From contig NC_081553.1 in the NCBI RefSeq assembly GCF_963082655.1, positions 59,967,571 to 60,031,570 on the forward strand: 64,000 nt of DNA. Direction: 5' to 3'. Position numbers and translations under genes: made by a program. How positions within the stretch are numbered: position 1 is the stretch's first letter; each line of letters starts with the position of its first letter. Shown in pieces: positions 1 to 10,130 of this stretch. Source of the DNA: Stomoxys calcitrans. Lineage: Eukaryota > Arthropoda > Insecta > Diptera > Muscidae. Below the pieces are notes generated by a model. That model was not told the DNA's origin and ran no database searches. It saw only the letters and a list, made by a program, of their open reading frames with translations.

Positions 1-147
1 TTGGCAATGCTTGTCGATGGTGGAAAAGGTGAAACAAGCACTCACTACCAGTGAAAAAGGAAACTAGTAGCACCCCTAGCAATAGTGTGAGACAGTGGGA
101 TAGTTGGGATAAAAATTTCGAGGAAAATCTAATTTTATTGATGATTC
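1..147. other. No recognisable feature
   Basis: AT-rich sequence without a supported ORF or a repeat that recurs elsewhere in the window. Confidence 0.5.
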
Positions 148-275
148 TCACAAAAATTAGGTTAGGCTGAAAAGAGGGTGAGCATATTAATCTGCCCCTT
201 GATACTATGGTCATACACCTTAGCCAGTAATCGGCATGTTGTACGACTAAGAAGTAAACTCGAAAAGAAATTTTA
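148..275 (-). repeat. LINE family D 3' end fragment
   Basis: On the minus strand this reads as a short 3' terminal piece of the LINE called family D here. The stretch 'AGATTAATATG..CACCCTCTTTTC.RCCTAACCTAA' recurs at 21890-21940, directly after a family D C-terminal coding region, and again at 28194-28279. Because it contains only the end of the element, it looks like a heavily 5'-truncated insertion, as is usual for target-primed reverse transcription. No target duplication could be assigned. Confidence 0.55.
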
Positions 276-312
276 AGTCAGCAATTGCTACTTAAACAAG
301 TAAAAAGGCGTT

Positions 313-333
313 AAGTTCGGCCGGGCCGAACTT
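313..333. repeat. 21-bp palindrome at the H1 terminus
   Basis: AAGTTCGGCC and GGCCGAACTT form two perfect 10-nt arms around a single G. The same palindrome occurs at 11297-11317. A variant at 47643-47663 has changes in both arms that keep them complementary. Its position beside the subterminal repeat fits the terminal hairpin of Helitron/Helentron elements. Confidence 0.8.
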
Positions 334-559
334 TGGATACCCACCACCTCGGGTATATATATAAACCACCTTTCATCAAAATTCGGTGAAACTTTCATAC
401 CTTATGCCCCATATCAGTTATTGGACCGATTTGGACCAAATACTAATAAGTACAGTAGCTATATCTAAAAATAAACCGATCTGAACCATATTCGACACGT
501 ATGTCGAAAGCCTATCATAAGTCACTGTGTCAAATTTCAGTGAAATCGTACAATAAGTG

Positions 560-1550
560 CCTCTTTTATGGGCCCAAAACCTTAAATTGAGGGATCGGTC
601 TTTATGGCAGCTATATTCAAATCTGGACCGATCCGAGCAAAATTGAAGAAAGAAGTCGAAGAACCTAACTTAACTCACTGTATCAAATTTCACCGACATC
701 GGACAATAAATGCGTCTTTTATGGACCCAAAACTTAAAACCTGGATATCGGTCTATATGGTAGCTATATCCAAATCTGAACCGATCTGTGCGATATTGCA
801 GAAGTATGTCAAGGGGCTTAAGCTAACTCACTGTCTCAAATTTCGGCGACATCGAACAATAAATGCGTCCTTTATGGCCCCAAAACCTAAAACCTAGATA
901 TCGGTCTATATGGCAGCTATATCCAAATCTGGACCGATCTGGGCCAAATTGGCGAAGGATGTCGAGGGTCCTAACACAATTCACTGTCCCAAATTTCAGC
1001 AAAATCGGATAATAAATGTGGCTTTTGTGGGCCTAAGACCCTAAATCGGAAGATCGGTCTATATGGCAGCTATATCCAAATCTGAACCGATCTGAGCCAA
1101 ATTGTCAAAGGATTTCGAAGGGTCTAACACAACTCACTGTCCCAAATTTCAGCGAAATCGGATAATAAATGTGGCTTTTGTAGGCCTAAGACCCTAAATC
1201 GGAGGATCGGTCTATATGGCAGCTATATCCAAATCTGAACCGATCTGAGCCAAATTGACGAAGGATTTCGAAGGGTCTAACACAACTCACTGTCCCAAAT
1301 TTCAGCGAAATCGGATAATAAATGTGGCTTTTGTAGGCCTAAGACCCTAAATCGGAGGATCGGTCTATATGGCAGCTATATCCAAATCTGAACCGATCTG
1401 AGCCAAATTGACGAGGGATTTCGAAGGGCCTAACACAACTCACTGTCCCAATTTTCAGCGAAATCGGATAATAAATGTGGCTTTTATGGGCCTAAGACCC
1501 TAAATCGGCTGATCGGTCTATATGGGGGCTATATCAAGATATAGTCCGAT
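560..1550. repeat. 153-bp tandem array (type A) in H1
   Basis: About six and a half copies of a 153-bp unit, each with 'TCGGTCTATATGGCAGCTAT', 'CCAAATCTGAACCGATCTG', 'CAACTCACTGTCCCAAATTT' and 'AATCGGATAATAAATG'. Copies 3 to 6 are closer to each other than to the first two, which suggests recent local amplification. Confidence 0.85.
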
Positions 1551-1827
1551 ATAGCCCATCTTCGAACTTAGCCTGCTTATGGACAAAAAAAGAATCTGTG
1601 CAAAGTTTCAGCTCAATATCTCAAGTTTTAAAGACTGTAGCATGATTTCAACAGACAGACGGACAGACGGACGGACAGACAGACGGACGGACATGTCTAG
1701 ATCGTCTGAGATTTTTACGCTGATCAAGAATATATATACTTTATAGGGTCGGAAATGAATATTTCGATGTGTTGCAAACGGAATGACAAAATGAATATAC
1801 CCCCATCCTTCGGTGGTGGGTATAAAA

Positions 1828-2180
1828 ATCTCTTTCAGTTTTCCATACCACGCCCCTAAGTTGGTTAATGTCTGGTTTTGTGTCCCCACCAAAGTGCCGG
1901 TGTTTGCTAGCCGCGAAAGCCATACCCTTGCTAACACTTGCCGCAACGATTTTGCATAAGAGAGCTCGCAGTCGTATGTGTCCCGACAGCTATTCTGATC
2001 TCCTTTATTCACCCTATCACAGATAGCCTCACGATCCGGATCCCCCCATAGGATTTTTGTCTTCCTATCGACCATTTTGCTGTTCAACAGTGGGCGTTCG
2101 TCGCCCATGCCCTTAACTCTGAATTCGTCGACCCGAAAGGCTTCGGGTTAACCAAGTTTATTGACAGTAGTCCTCTGGTC
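1828..2180 (-). pseudogene. LINE family D ORF2 C-terminal fragment
   Basis: The minus-strand translation (ILWGDPDREAICDR.., then GTQNQTLTNLGAWYGKLKEI) aligns by eye with the better-preserved C-terminus at 21896-22138, where QLGGYTIADMYQIWGVVWK occupies the same place. The DNA is also colinear with 22010-22390. This is the region after RNase H that usually carries the terminal Cys/His motif of I/R1/LOA-type elements. Here the motif itself is lost. The fragment abuts the H1 end on one side and a SINE on the other. It is non-coding debris. Confidence 0.6.
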
Positions 2181-2497
2181 AAATGCAAATTTGCCAATGA
2201 ATGTTCCATTAAGGAACAGGGGCAAACTTCTCACATATCACTAAGTACAGCCCAATTCAAGTTTAAGCTCAATGATAAGGTGCGGCCTTTTTATAGCCAA
2301 GTCCGAACGGCGTGCTGCAGTGCGACACCTCTTTTGAGAAGAAGTTTTCCCATGGCACAGTATCTCACAAATGTCGCCATCATTAAAAGGGGATAACCAT
2401 GGCTGAAGGCTTTACGGTGGTCTCATCAGGATTTAAACCCAGGCGTTTTGGCGTCATCGACCGACATGCTAGCCTCTGCGCTCCGGTGACCTCTTCA
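2181..2497 (-). mobile_element. tRNA-derived SINE (minus orientation)
   Basis: On the minus strand the head contains an A-box-like GAGCGCAGAGG (2473-2483) and a B-box-like GGTTTAAATCC (2429-2439). The SINE body follows (two-part GTGTCGCACTGC/GGCTATAAAA motif) and then the tail region ending 'GGCAAATTTGCATTTG'. The same body occurs at 5460-5775 and 18205-18514. It interrupts a family D LINE, whose sequence resumes at about 2500. Confidence 0.75.
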
Positions 2498-2534
2498 CTC
2501 CAAAATCGTCTGCCTTTTCATTCCCAAAACGATG

Positions 2535-2711
2535 TCTCGACATGGGATAACTATGAGCACCACACAGGCTAGAACTTTGAGCTCCACTCTGTGTGGTGTT
2601 CGTTCTTATTACGAAAAGCTTATGATGCTCCATATGATAAGGCGAGTTGTTGGCCTATAGGAGCTAGACGAGGATCGCCACCATATAGACATGTGCCTAC
2701 AACAACAACAA
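2535..2711 (+). mobile_element. CAA-tailed SINE-like insertion (family S2)
   Basis: A 177-bp insert flanked by direct copies of AAAACGATG (2526-2534 and 2712-2720), a target duplication inside the family D LINE. The head (..TGAGCACCACACAGGCT) matches the leader of the RTE element at 43462 onward and the minus-strand unit at 61494-62110. The tail is CTACAACAACAACAA. Relative to the longer copies it lacks most of the middle. It has no coding capacity, and mobilisation by a LINE is inferred from the tail and the target duplication. Confidence 0.65.
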
Positions 2712-3310
2712 AAAACGATGCAGATCGTGCCATCCTTAGAGAAGGCGTTAATCTCTTTCTTGCGCTCCAAGACTGTTCGTGAACTTCCCGTCCTGGTTGT
2801 TATTGCCCTAATGGCCGGTTTACTTTTAAAGATGTTAACACTCAGCGCCCTTTGGGTTAACACCACACCACCTCACACATTCCGTGTTCGCCCGGATCTA
2901 CGCCTATGGTCAAGCAATCGACAGATCTCAGTCCCTGGTTTCTCAATCCATCGTTACACAGATGGATCAAAGCTAGAGGTCAATGTGAGCCTGGGGGTCT
3001 ACATGGAGAAATCAGGGGCTGAGATCTTTCGACTGCTTGACCATAGGCGGAGATCCAGGCCAGTCCAGTCTTTCAGACGGCAAACCCCGAATTCTGCCAA
3101 TTCAAGACTATGCCGCTGGCACCAGTGCCTCGCACACGACCTTAATTGTCGCCTCAGATATCCGATCGAAAACATCTTCCATTCCTTCGCAGTTTCTTAT
3201 CGTCGTTTCGAAAAATAGCTATCCATTCTCCTAACGCCTAAAGTCTCATGGCCACAGTGAGTGCCTAACACTTAATTTGCACATTTATGGGTCGAATATC
3301 TAGAAAAGTC
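2712..3310 (-). pseudogene. LINE family D RNase H / thumb fragment, rearranged
   Basis: Minus-strand coding remnants are colinear with 22480-23060. The piece LSVNIFKSKPAIRAITTR (about 2770-2850) corresponds to the RNase H 'IxIFxDSQAAI' region, with its aspartate lost. A thumb-region remnant lies at 3060-3300. Between them, 2932-3018 carries the RNase H start (YTDGSKLE..) on the plus strand, opposite to the rest of the element, and is bounded by 38-bp inverted repeats. The element is dead. It continues the fragment at 1828-2180, split by the SINE and the S2 insertion. Confidence 0.6.
2894..3056. repeat. 38-bp inverted repeats flanking an inverted RNase H segment
   Basis: Arms at 2894-2931 and 3019-3056 match in inverted orientation with three mismatches. 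The 87-bp spacer encodes YTDGSKLEVNVSLGVYMEKSG on the plus strand, opposite to the surrounding LINE. Confidence 0.75.
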
Positions 3311-3840
3311 AGCGGCTCTTGTGTCGAGAGGATAAAAGCGAGTTTCTGGCTATGTTTGTCTCGGAGACGTGGTTCACTCACGGCACTAAATCACAGGGTG
3401 ATGGTCGTGAACAGATATCACGTGTATATATTCACGGGTTAAGCGGCTCTTATGGAAAAAGGCGAGGTGCTGACTACGTTGGTCTCGGAGACTTGGTTCT
3501 CTCCCGGCGTGGATACGTCACTAAATCACGGGGTGATGGTCGTGGACAGATGACACGTGGGAGTATTCGGGGGCTCAGCGGCTCTAATGTCTAAAGGACA
3601 AAGGCGAGGTGCTGGCTACGTTGGTCTTGGAGACATGGTTCTCTCCCGGCGTGGATACGTCACTAAATCACGGGGTGATGGTCGTGGACAGATGACACTT
3701 GGGAGTATTCGGGGGCTCAGCGGCTCTTATGTCTAAAGGACAAAGCCGAGGTGTTGGCTACGTTGGTCTCGGATAAGTGATTCACTTACGGCGTGGGTCG
3801 GCCCTAGATCACGGGTTCACCGGATTAGCAGCTCCTAGGT
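3311..3840 (+). repeat. Minisatellite of about 131-142 bp, four copies
   Basis: Units begin with AGCGGCTCTT(A)TGTC at 3311, 3442, 3577 and 3719, with a degenerate fifth start near 3829. Shared motifs include 'TCACGGGGTGATGGTCGTGG' and 'GCGAGGTGCTGGCTACGTTG'. The first part is open in one frame (3319-3594) because spacing is close to a multiple of 3. I recognise no protein family. The array starts exactly where the family D LINE fragment ends, so it may have amplified from a LINE-adjacent segment. Confidence 0.75.
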
Positions 3841-4104
3841 CTAATGGACACCGGGCAATACGTGGGCGACTATGATGATTTGAAGGCTCTGAAATTCTGG
3901 CTCAACACACTAAAGTTTCCCACTCCACTTACCGGGATAATTCCACTATTGCAATTCACACTTGGCTGTCCCTTTTCAAGCTGGCCTCGTCCTTTTTATA
4001 CCATTCACTCTGTTGCTAAGGTCTGTGTTTAGTTGTAGTCCACTTTGAACACTGCTGAAACTCACTCTTTTCTGGTGTTGTTGCCTACATTCCCATTGAA
4101 AAAA

Positions 4105-4349
4105 ACATCACTGGTGTTTTGTTGTTGCTATGCAAGACCCTTTCGACCCTTCTGCATAGCTTATTCGGACCCCGTGGAGGAATTATAGCAGAAGGGTTCA
4201 AATTCCTCCTCAGTCAGCACCAGTAATAGGTAATTTTTGGTGGTCAACCATAGCAATGGCGATAAAAACTCACCCTGTGACGTGCCCTGTGCCACTATCT
4301 CCGTGCTCTTTATGTCATGGGGCCTAAAATTTATCCACCCAGCCCTCAA
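4105..4349 (-). pseudogene. Reverse transcriptase palm fragment
   Basis: The minus-strand reading GTSQGEFLSPLLWLTTKNYL..LTEEEFEPFCYNSS corresponds to the RT block 'GTPQGGVLSPLLW..' followed by the 'CYADD' active-site block. The second block is mutated (CYNSS), so catalytic aspartates are missing. It is most like I/R1/LOA-type LINEs. Upstream on the minus strand the reading is cut by a SINE fragment at about 4350. Confidence 0.55.
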
Positions 4350-4515
4350 TTATAAGCCGAGTTCAAACGGCGAGCTGCAAGGCGACATCTCTTTGAGGAG
4401 AAATTTTTGTATGGCTTAATACCGAATGTCACCAGCATTAGGAATGGATAACCAACTCGTAAAGAGTTTTTTGATGTTCTGGCCAGTATTCGAGGCGTTC
4501 AGCGTCAGTGGCCTC
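4350..4515 (-). mobile_element. tRNA-SINE fragment
   Basis: Contains the SINE body motifs in minus orientation (ATAAGCCGAGTTCAAACGGC, GCGACATCTCTTTGAGGAG) and a degraded head near 4480-4515. It is similar to 2290-2480. The A box is not recognisable. Confidence 0.6.
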
Positions 4516-5457
4516 CATCTATCAGTTTTACAAAAAGTTTCATCAGTTTTGTGTCCAGAAGTTTGCAATAGACTGGGCTGATTTTACCATCCGCACTTCT
4601 GCACAATTCCGCTAACTTCTGCACCACAGTGATGTTTTTAACTGTCGTGGATGAGCTAGAATTGCCGGAAACTAAACTGGAGAAGGAACATCGAGGAGAT
4701 AGTCAAGAGGTTATTAAATACATTTTACTCTAGTTGCAGCTCAATAGATGGAAGTGGATGTCTATGGCGAAGATGGTGCACGGGGTCTACGGCGGTGGTT
4801 TGCCGAGTTCCCACCAGGCCTTCTGTAGGCTGTTTGGTAAGGTAGAGGGTACAGAGGCACTGCCAAGGAGGGAAGAAGAGCGTCCCGAAGTTAGCACTGA
4901 CTGCCTTAATTGACTTTATGCCTTTATAAATCTATGCTAGATGTGTGGTAACGAAGAACGAACGCCCTTAGACTGATGAAGTCGGGCACTTGGTTTTCTT
5001 TGAACTTTAGACACTCTTCCGCTTTGTTGTGCTGCGGCGTTGGGGCATCACCAAGAAGAAAAGACACTCGTCAAGATGCCGTTTTCCACGAGAGGAAGCT
5101 ATGGGCTGTGAATATGCCGTCATTCCCTGAACCTTCTTATAGAGTTCCTAGGAATTTGAGTGTCTTTTAGGCTTATGGAAGGGAGTTGAGTCTTTCATGA
5201 GAAGATTTTTGAGATCTGAAGGCCCTGTAGGCGATTTTGATGCAGGCGCAGATGCACAATTACGATATGCCTGGCCATTCAAGCGATGCTTAAAGCTGTG
5301 GTGTCGGGCCATTTTATAAGATTATTTTTAAAGTGCAAAGACCATCTTTTAATCAAGAATAGGTCTCAAATACAATGTTGGGTCCCATGCCAAACGACGC
5401 TGGCGAGCTGGTCAAGAGTGGATGATGAGTGTTTTATGTGTTTACTGTTTTATGACT
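4516..5457. other. Unassigned sequence
   Basis: No ORF, repeat or RNA that I can support. It is richer in GC than the AT-rich filler elsewhere, so it may be decayed LINE sequence, but no domain is readable. Confidence 0.4.
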
Positions 5458-5459
5458 AG

Positions 5460-5775
5460 TCATTGAAGGCCACTGTAGCGCATAGGGTACCGGATATGAC
5501 GCTTAACGCTTGGGTTCGAGTCCTGGCGGGAACATCAGAAAAAAAAGCTGAGCGGTTGTTATCCCCTGCGTATGCTTGTAAGGTACGATGCCTTGATAAT
5601 ATTCCTACCCAAAGAGGTGTCGCACTGCGGCACGCTGTTCGTACTCGGCTATAACAAGGAGGACCCTTATAATTGAGCTCAAAACTTATATCACATAGCA
5701 CTTATTAAAGCGTGAGAAGTTTGCCCCTGTTTCTTACTGGAATGTTAATGGGCAAATTTGCATTTGCATTGCAGC
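5460..5775 (+). mobile_element. tRNA-derived SINE
   Basis: A-box-like TAGCGCATAGG at 5476-5486 and B box GGTTCGAGTCC at 5513-5523, followed by the SINE body (GAGGTGTCGCACTGCGGCAC, CGGCTATAACAAGGAGG) and a tail ending GGGCAAATTTGCATTTGCA. The region between the boxes is shorter than in the 18205 copy, indicating a small deletion in the tRNA-like head. Confidence 0.75.
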
Positions 5776-5999
5776 GCCAGCCCTTTGACGTCGGGATGAG
5801 AAGCACCGGCGTATATTTGTTGACTTAAGGAAGCTATCACCGATGAAAACTCTTCTCCGACCCGCCTTGCTTCTTTCGTCTTTATCTTGTGGTTGATTTA
5901 CTATTCTCTTCTGTATTCGTATCCTTTTTGAACGATACTATGGTAAATATTCAATGATTTTCTCTTTCCCTTCGGCAGAATATAGAGTTTTGGCTTCTG

Positions 6000-7570
6000 A
6001 TGGAAATCGATTAGTAAAATGTTTGATATCTAAAGGGGGGACGGACCCTTCCCCTTACCAAAAATTTTATATACAACAGATCTCTGAGATGGGTGGGCTT
6101 ATTGGGGCACACCTTGTAGCATATGTGTACTTGGGGGACACCTTGTAGCATATGTGTACTTAACTTCCAAACACCTTTCATTTGATACCCATATTGTCCA
6201 ATCGGTAAATATGACCTGATGAGGGGTTTTGGGGGTTGGGGGGTGCCTCAGACATCAAGGAATACGTTTTTTTATCAGCTTTTTACTCTACTTTAAAAAA
6301 ACCTTTCATTTGATATCCATATCGTCCCTCCCGGAAAATATGTCCAGCTGGGGAGTTTTGGGGGGAAGGAAGGCCTTTCAGACACCAGAGAATAAATTTT
6401 CAGATTTGTATTCTACCTTTAAATACCTATCATTTGATACCCATTTTGCCCAAAGCGGTTACAGTATATTGATGGGTGGAACCGCCCCCGACACTTAAGG
6501 TGCCATTTTTTGCCAAGTACGTACTCTACTCTTAAATACCTCTCATTTGATACCCATATTGCCCAAAGCGGTAAAAGTCACCTGTTGGGTGGTGTTTTTT
6601 TAGGGGTGGGGGACCCTCCGACACTAAAGGAGAAATTTTTATGCGAAGTATGTACTCTACTCTTTAATACCTTTCATTTGATACCCATATTGTCCCCGTT
6701 AGTAAATATGTCCGTTCGGGTGGGTTTTGAGATGGGGCGTCCCCCAGGTTATTTGATCCCAAATTTTATATCAATTTCGTGTTTTTGGGGTTTTATAAGG
6801 TGGCATGCAAAATTTCGCTTAAATCGGTGCACCCATATCCAAAATCTGGCGTTTTTGAAAATTGGGCTAAGGGGGTGGGGGACCCTCTGAAACTAAGGAT
6901 GACATTTTTATGCCAAGTATGTACTCTACTCTTTAATACCTTTCATTTGACACCCATATTGTCCCCGTCAGTAAACATGTCCGTTCGGGTGGGTTTTGAG
7001 ATGGGGCGTCCCCCCAGGTTATTTGACCCCAAATTTTATACCAATTTCGTGTTTTTTGGGGTGTTATGAGGTGGCATGCAAAATTTCGCTTAAATCGGTG
7101 CACCCATCTCTAAAGTCTGGCGTTTTTGAAAATTGGGCAAAGGGGGTGGGGGACCCTCCGAAACTAAGGATGACATTTTTATGGCAAGTACGTACTCTAC
7201 TCATTAATACCTTTCATTTGATACCCATATTGTCCCCGTCAGTAAACATGTCCGTTCGGGTGGGTTTTGAGATGGGGCGTCCCCCCAGGTAATTTGACCC
7301 CAAATTTTTTCGTGTTTTTGGGGTTTTATAAGGTGGCATGCAAAATTTCGATTAAATCGGTGCACCCATCTCTAACATCTGGCGTTTTTGAAAATTGGAG
7401 TAAGGGGGAGGGTCCTCCCCCTTCATATATCGAAAAATTAGGTACCTCTTTTAAACGGGCGGTCAAGGTCTACCATCTGTGACAATTCTATGAAAATCGA
7501 TTCAGCCGGTTTTTGAGTCTATATGGAACAGACAAACTAACAAACAAAGTGCAACAATTTCATTTTTATA
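6000..7570 (+). repeat. K-family repeat block (CATTTGATACCCATATTG)
   Basis: Repeated 'CTTTCATTTGATACCCATATTG' units lie about 110-130 bp apart in the first half. A larger unit of about 270 bp (landmarks at 6670, 6939 and 7210) occurs three times in the second half. Each large unit has 'GGGCGTCCCCCCAGGT' and 'CTTAAATCGGTGCACCCAT'. The block ends with 'CGGTTTTTGAGTCTATATGG' and a run of ACAAAC, an end also seen at 51390, 53590 and 54200. ORFs here are chance products of the repeat. Confidence 0.7.
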
Positions 7571-8650
7571 TAACAGAAGAAAAGTTTCGATTAAATTTTC
7601 CTGACTCTCTTCTATGAGAGTAATAATTTGACCAAATATCTCATAGTGTATTTGGTTCAAATTTACGTCTCATTTGAACCAAATTTTAGTACAAATTCTT
7701 CATAAAATCTAGTTTTTACTAACTTTTTCTTGAAAATTCGACACCTTGACTTCATTTTTCATTAAAGGTGATATTTTTTTATTGCTGACTATCACTTTAC
7801 CCCACAGTTCATTCAAAAGTGCAAATCGCTTCGTTCTCACTTTGAGCACACCAATACAAAAGGTAAAATAGACGAATTGGGACAGAAGGTGGTTGGGCCA
7901 CCTTGTTATGTGTCTCACAAAACCAAACGTGCTGTGAAGTTGATTGCAGGCGAGCGCGAAGTACTTAATCCAATAGTCGTCGGCAGCAGGGTTAGACTTA
8001 ATTCAAACTCACTCTCGCTATTGCTCTTGCATTTGGTTGCACGATTATACCTTGTTCGCTGGCATACGATGGCCAGACGTTCGGCATTGAACAAAAAAAG
8101 GTTCGTTATGGTTGAATGGAATCTTTGGCGGGCACACGGTGGAATAATTTCTTGCCACGGTGAATAAATTTTCATAGAACAAAGTAAAGAATTGCAAATG
8201 TATTGATAGATAGATTGAAGCTAAATTTATGTAACTTTCAAGTGATGGGTGAGAAGGGTCTCTGAAAGAGAGAATTTTACTAATATTTATGTGCTAGAAG
8301 TATTGGTTCAATCTTTTTGTCCACCCGCTTAAAAATTCTTGTGGAGTTTTGTATGGAGGAAGAGAGGGAGAGAGGTTGTAATTGTGTTATGGGTTTCTTT
8401 TTCCATTTGAGGGTAGTTTTATTGTTGAATGTTTTACTTTCAATTCTTAGCTCTTACCTTAGCATATGCAGTGCAATTGTCTACAATGAGAATTCACCTT
8501 TGGCTGTTGATAGATTTATGGCTTTGTCTGAAGCTGTATGCGAAACGAGGTGGGTATGTAAGGGTGAGGTGTAATAAGAGGATGTTAAATTTTTTTTATA
8601 TCCATCACCATAGGAAATCGAAATATTGGTTTGCAACCCCATGAAGAACA
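7571..8650. other. AT-rich unassigned sequence
   Basis: No repeat that recurs in the window and no ORF with recognisable homology. The reading frame at 8317-8574 has a hydrophobic stretch but no other support. Confidence 0.4.
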
Positions 8651-8654
8651 CGTT

Positions 8655-8880
8655 ATATTGATCGTCTTGACATTCTAAGTCTATCTAGATATGTCCGTCC
8701 GTCCGGCTGTGGAAATTACGATAGCTAGTTGCTTGAAAGTTTCTACAAAAACTTCGTAGGTCCCATACAAACCAGCCTCCCAAGTTGACTTCTCGAGCTC
8801 CTGGAAGCCGCAATTGTTGTCCGATTGAGGAAGTGTTCTGTTACGACAATGCCAAAAATTGCATATTGCATTGCTATATG
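8655..8880 (+). repeat. H-family fragment
   Basis: Contains the 'TGATCGTCTTGACATTCTAA' region, a short GTCCGTCCGTCC microsatellite and part of one type B 153-bp unit (GCTCCTGGAAGCCGCAATT). The order is the same as in the 13993-15985 element. Both ends are missing. Confidence 0.55.
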
Positions 8881-8884
8881 CTAA

Positions 8885-9140
8885 TACAAATTTTGCCCCT
8901 GAACATTCCACAAAGGGCAAACTTCTCACATATCAATGAGTGCAGTCCGATTCAAGTTTAAGCTCAATGATAAGGGCCCCTTTTTTATAGACGAGTTCGA
9001 ACGACGTGCCCCAGTGCGACACCTCATTGGAGAGAAGTTTTACATGGCATAGTACCTCACAAATGTTGCCAGCATTAGGAGGGGAAAACCGCCGCTAATT
9101 TTTTTTCTGACGGTCTCGCCAGGATTCGAACCTAGCAACT
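8885..9140 (-). mobile_element. tRNA-SINE, 5'-truncated
   Basis: Minus-strand SINE body and a B box (GGTTCGAATCC, complement of 9122-9132), but no A box: the sequence beyond 9140 is LINE-derived. It abuts the C-terminus of a LINE in the same orientation. Confidence 0.7.
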
Positions 9141-9700
9141 CAAATGGGGTGCGTCCAGAGGGATCTGGATCTGAGTCAAATGGGTCTACCTGGGCAGTTA
9201 AACAGGTGACGTGAGTCGGGTGGTTTCTGATAATAATCGGGACACACATCCTGCACGTTGGCATCAATCATTGGCTGGTAGGAGCTGAGGCGGCTGCATT
9301 TGCCGGATCGTAATTGAGCCAGACTTACTCTGGTTTGCCGGGGAGGTCAATTTCTTCAGGTGAAACTGGAGGCGATCATTCTCCAAAGACTAAATTCACC
9401 CGGTAGCTATTTGCCGCATCTGCTACCGTGTCTGCATGCATGTTTTCTAGACCCGCTTGATCTAGAGGTTCTCTTTTGTAGCGCTGAACCTCACGCTCCA
9501 GATCATGTACATCTACCTTAAGGCTTATGGGGGGTGGATACCTATCCACAAGAATATGAATTGGATAGTCTCTGCGATAACAGCCCAGAAGGTATTGCTC
9601 AGACAGCATGTAGTTATGTCTTCGCACGGGAAGGACCTTTGTCTCCTGATGAAGGTGGTCTACTTGAGAACTGAGTAGATAGCCCGTCGCAGTTCGAAAA
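9141..9700 (-). pseudogene. LINE ORF2 C-terminal fragment (post-RT region)
   Basis: On the minus strand the frame 9627-9376 reads MLSEQYLLGCYRRDYP.., with VDHLHQETKVLPVRRH just upstream and VNLVFGE at its end. I recognise this as the region after the RT palm in a common insect non-LTR family (pattern 'HLHQEAKVLPV..HNxMLxKQYLLG'). Further on, with frame slips, EEIDLP..LAQLRSG and CP..HLFNCP correspond to the closing Cys/His motif. Several frameshifts are needed, so it is a remnant. Recognition is from memory of the family, not a search. Confidence 0.6.
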
Positions 9701-9764
9701 GCGGAGAACAGTTAAAGGTTAAACAGTGCCGGAGATATCATCCTGAATTGGGGAGCTCCTTTTT

Positions 9765-10128
9765 CTTACAAACCACCATAGGATGGGGGTATACTGAACT
9801 TGTCATTCTCAATTTAAGGTCTTGCGCCCATAAAAGGCGCAATTTTTAATACAATTTCGCAGAAATTTGACACAGGGACTTATGTTAAGCTTTTCGACAT
9901 CCAAGTTCTATATGGTCCAGATCGGTCTATATTTGGATGTAACTGCCAAAAAAACAAAAATTTTGTTCAACAAAGTTGAAAATTGTTTTGTACTCATTAG
10001 ACCACTCAATTTCCGTGCCGAATTTGGTCCAAATCGGACCATATTTGGATAAAGCTGCTATGGGAGTATAAATAATGCATTTATCACCTGGTTATTATGA
10101 AAGGTGGTGTTGGGTATCCAAAATTTAA
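9765..10128 (+). mobile_element. Short H-family element (about 365 bp)
   Basis: Starts with ACAAACCACCATAGGATGGG and ends with GTTGGGTATCCAAAATTTAACGCCTTTTTATTTG-type sequence, the two ends of family H. Only about 1.5 units lie between them and the terminal palindrome is deleted. It shows that the array length varies between copies. Confidence 0.65.
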
Positions 10129-10130
10129 CG

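Larger units (their letters stand above)
301..1827 (-). mobile_element. Helentron-like element H1 with 153-bp tandem core
   Basis: Read on the minus strand, the element starts near 1827 with TTTTATACCCACCACC. It then carries a GTCCGTCTGTC-type microsatellite (about 1650-1695), a tandem array, the inverted counterpart of the start (GGTGGTGGGTATCC, about 335-348) and a palindrome just before its T-rich end. Successive 'TCGGTCTATATGG' landmarks lie at 595, 748, 901, 1054, 1207, 1360 and 1513, exactly 153 bp apart. The layout matches published descriptions of Helentron-associated (DINE-1-like) non-autonomous elements; the family assignment is inference. It encodes no transposase. ORFs here, such as 604-897, exist only because 153 is divisible by 3. 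Confidence 0.7.

Noticed and set aside
604..897. 97-codon ORF with internal repeat
   Set aside because: Two 51-codon periods of the 153-bp array; no start context, no homology, and sister arrays carry stops.
3319..3594. Protein-coding gene with repeated Gly/Arg segments
   Set aside because: Product of the minisatellite of about 135 bp; no recognised family.
8317..8644. Small secreted or membrane protein gene
   Set aside because: Overlapping frames with a hydrophobic stretch only; no homology, splice or codon-use support.
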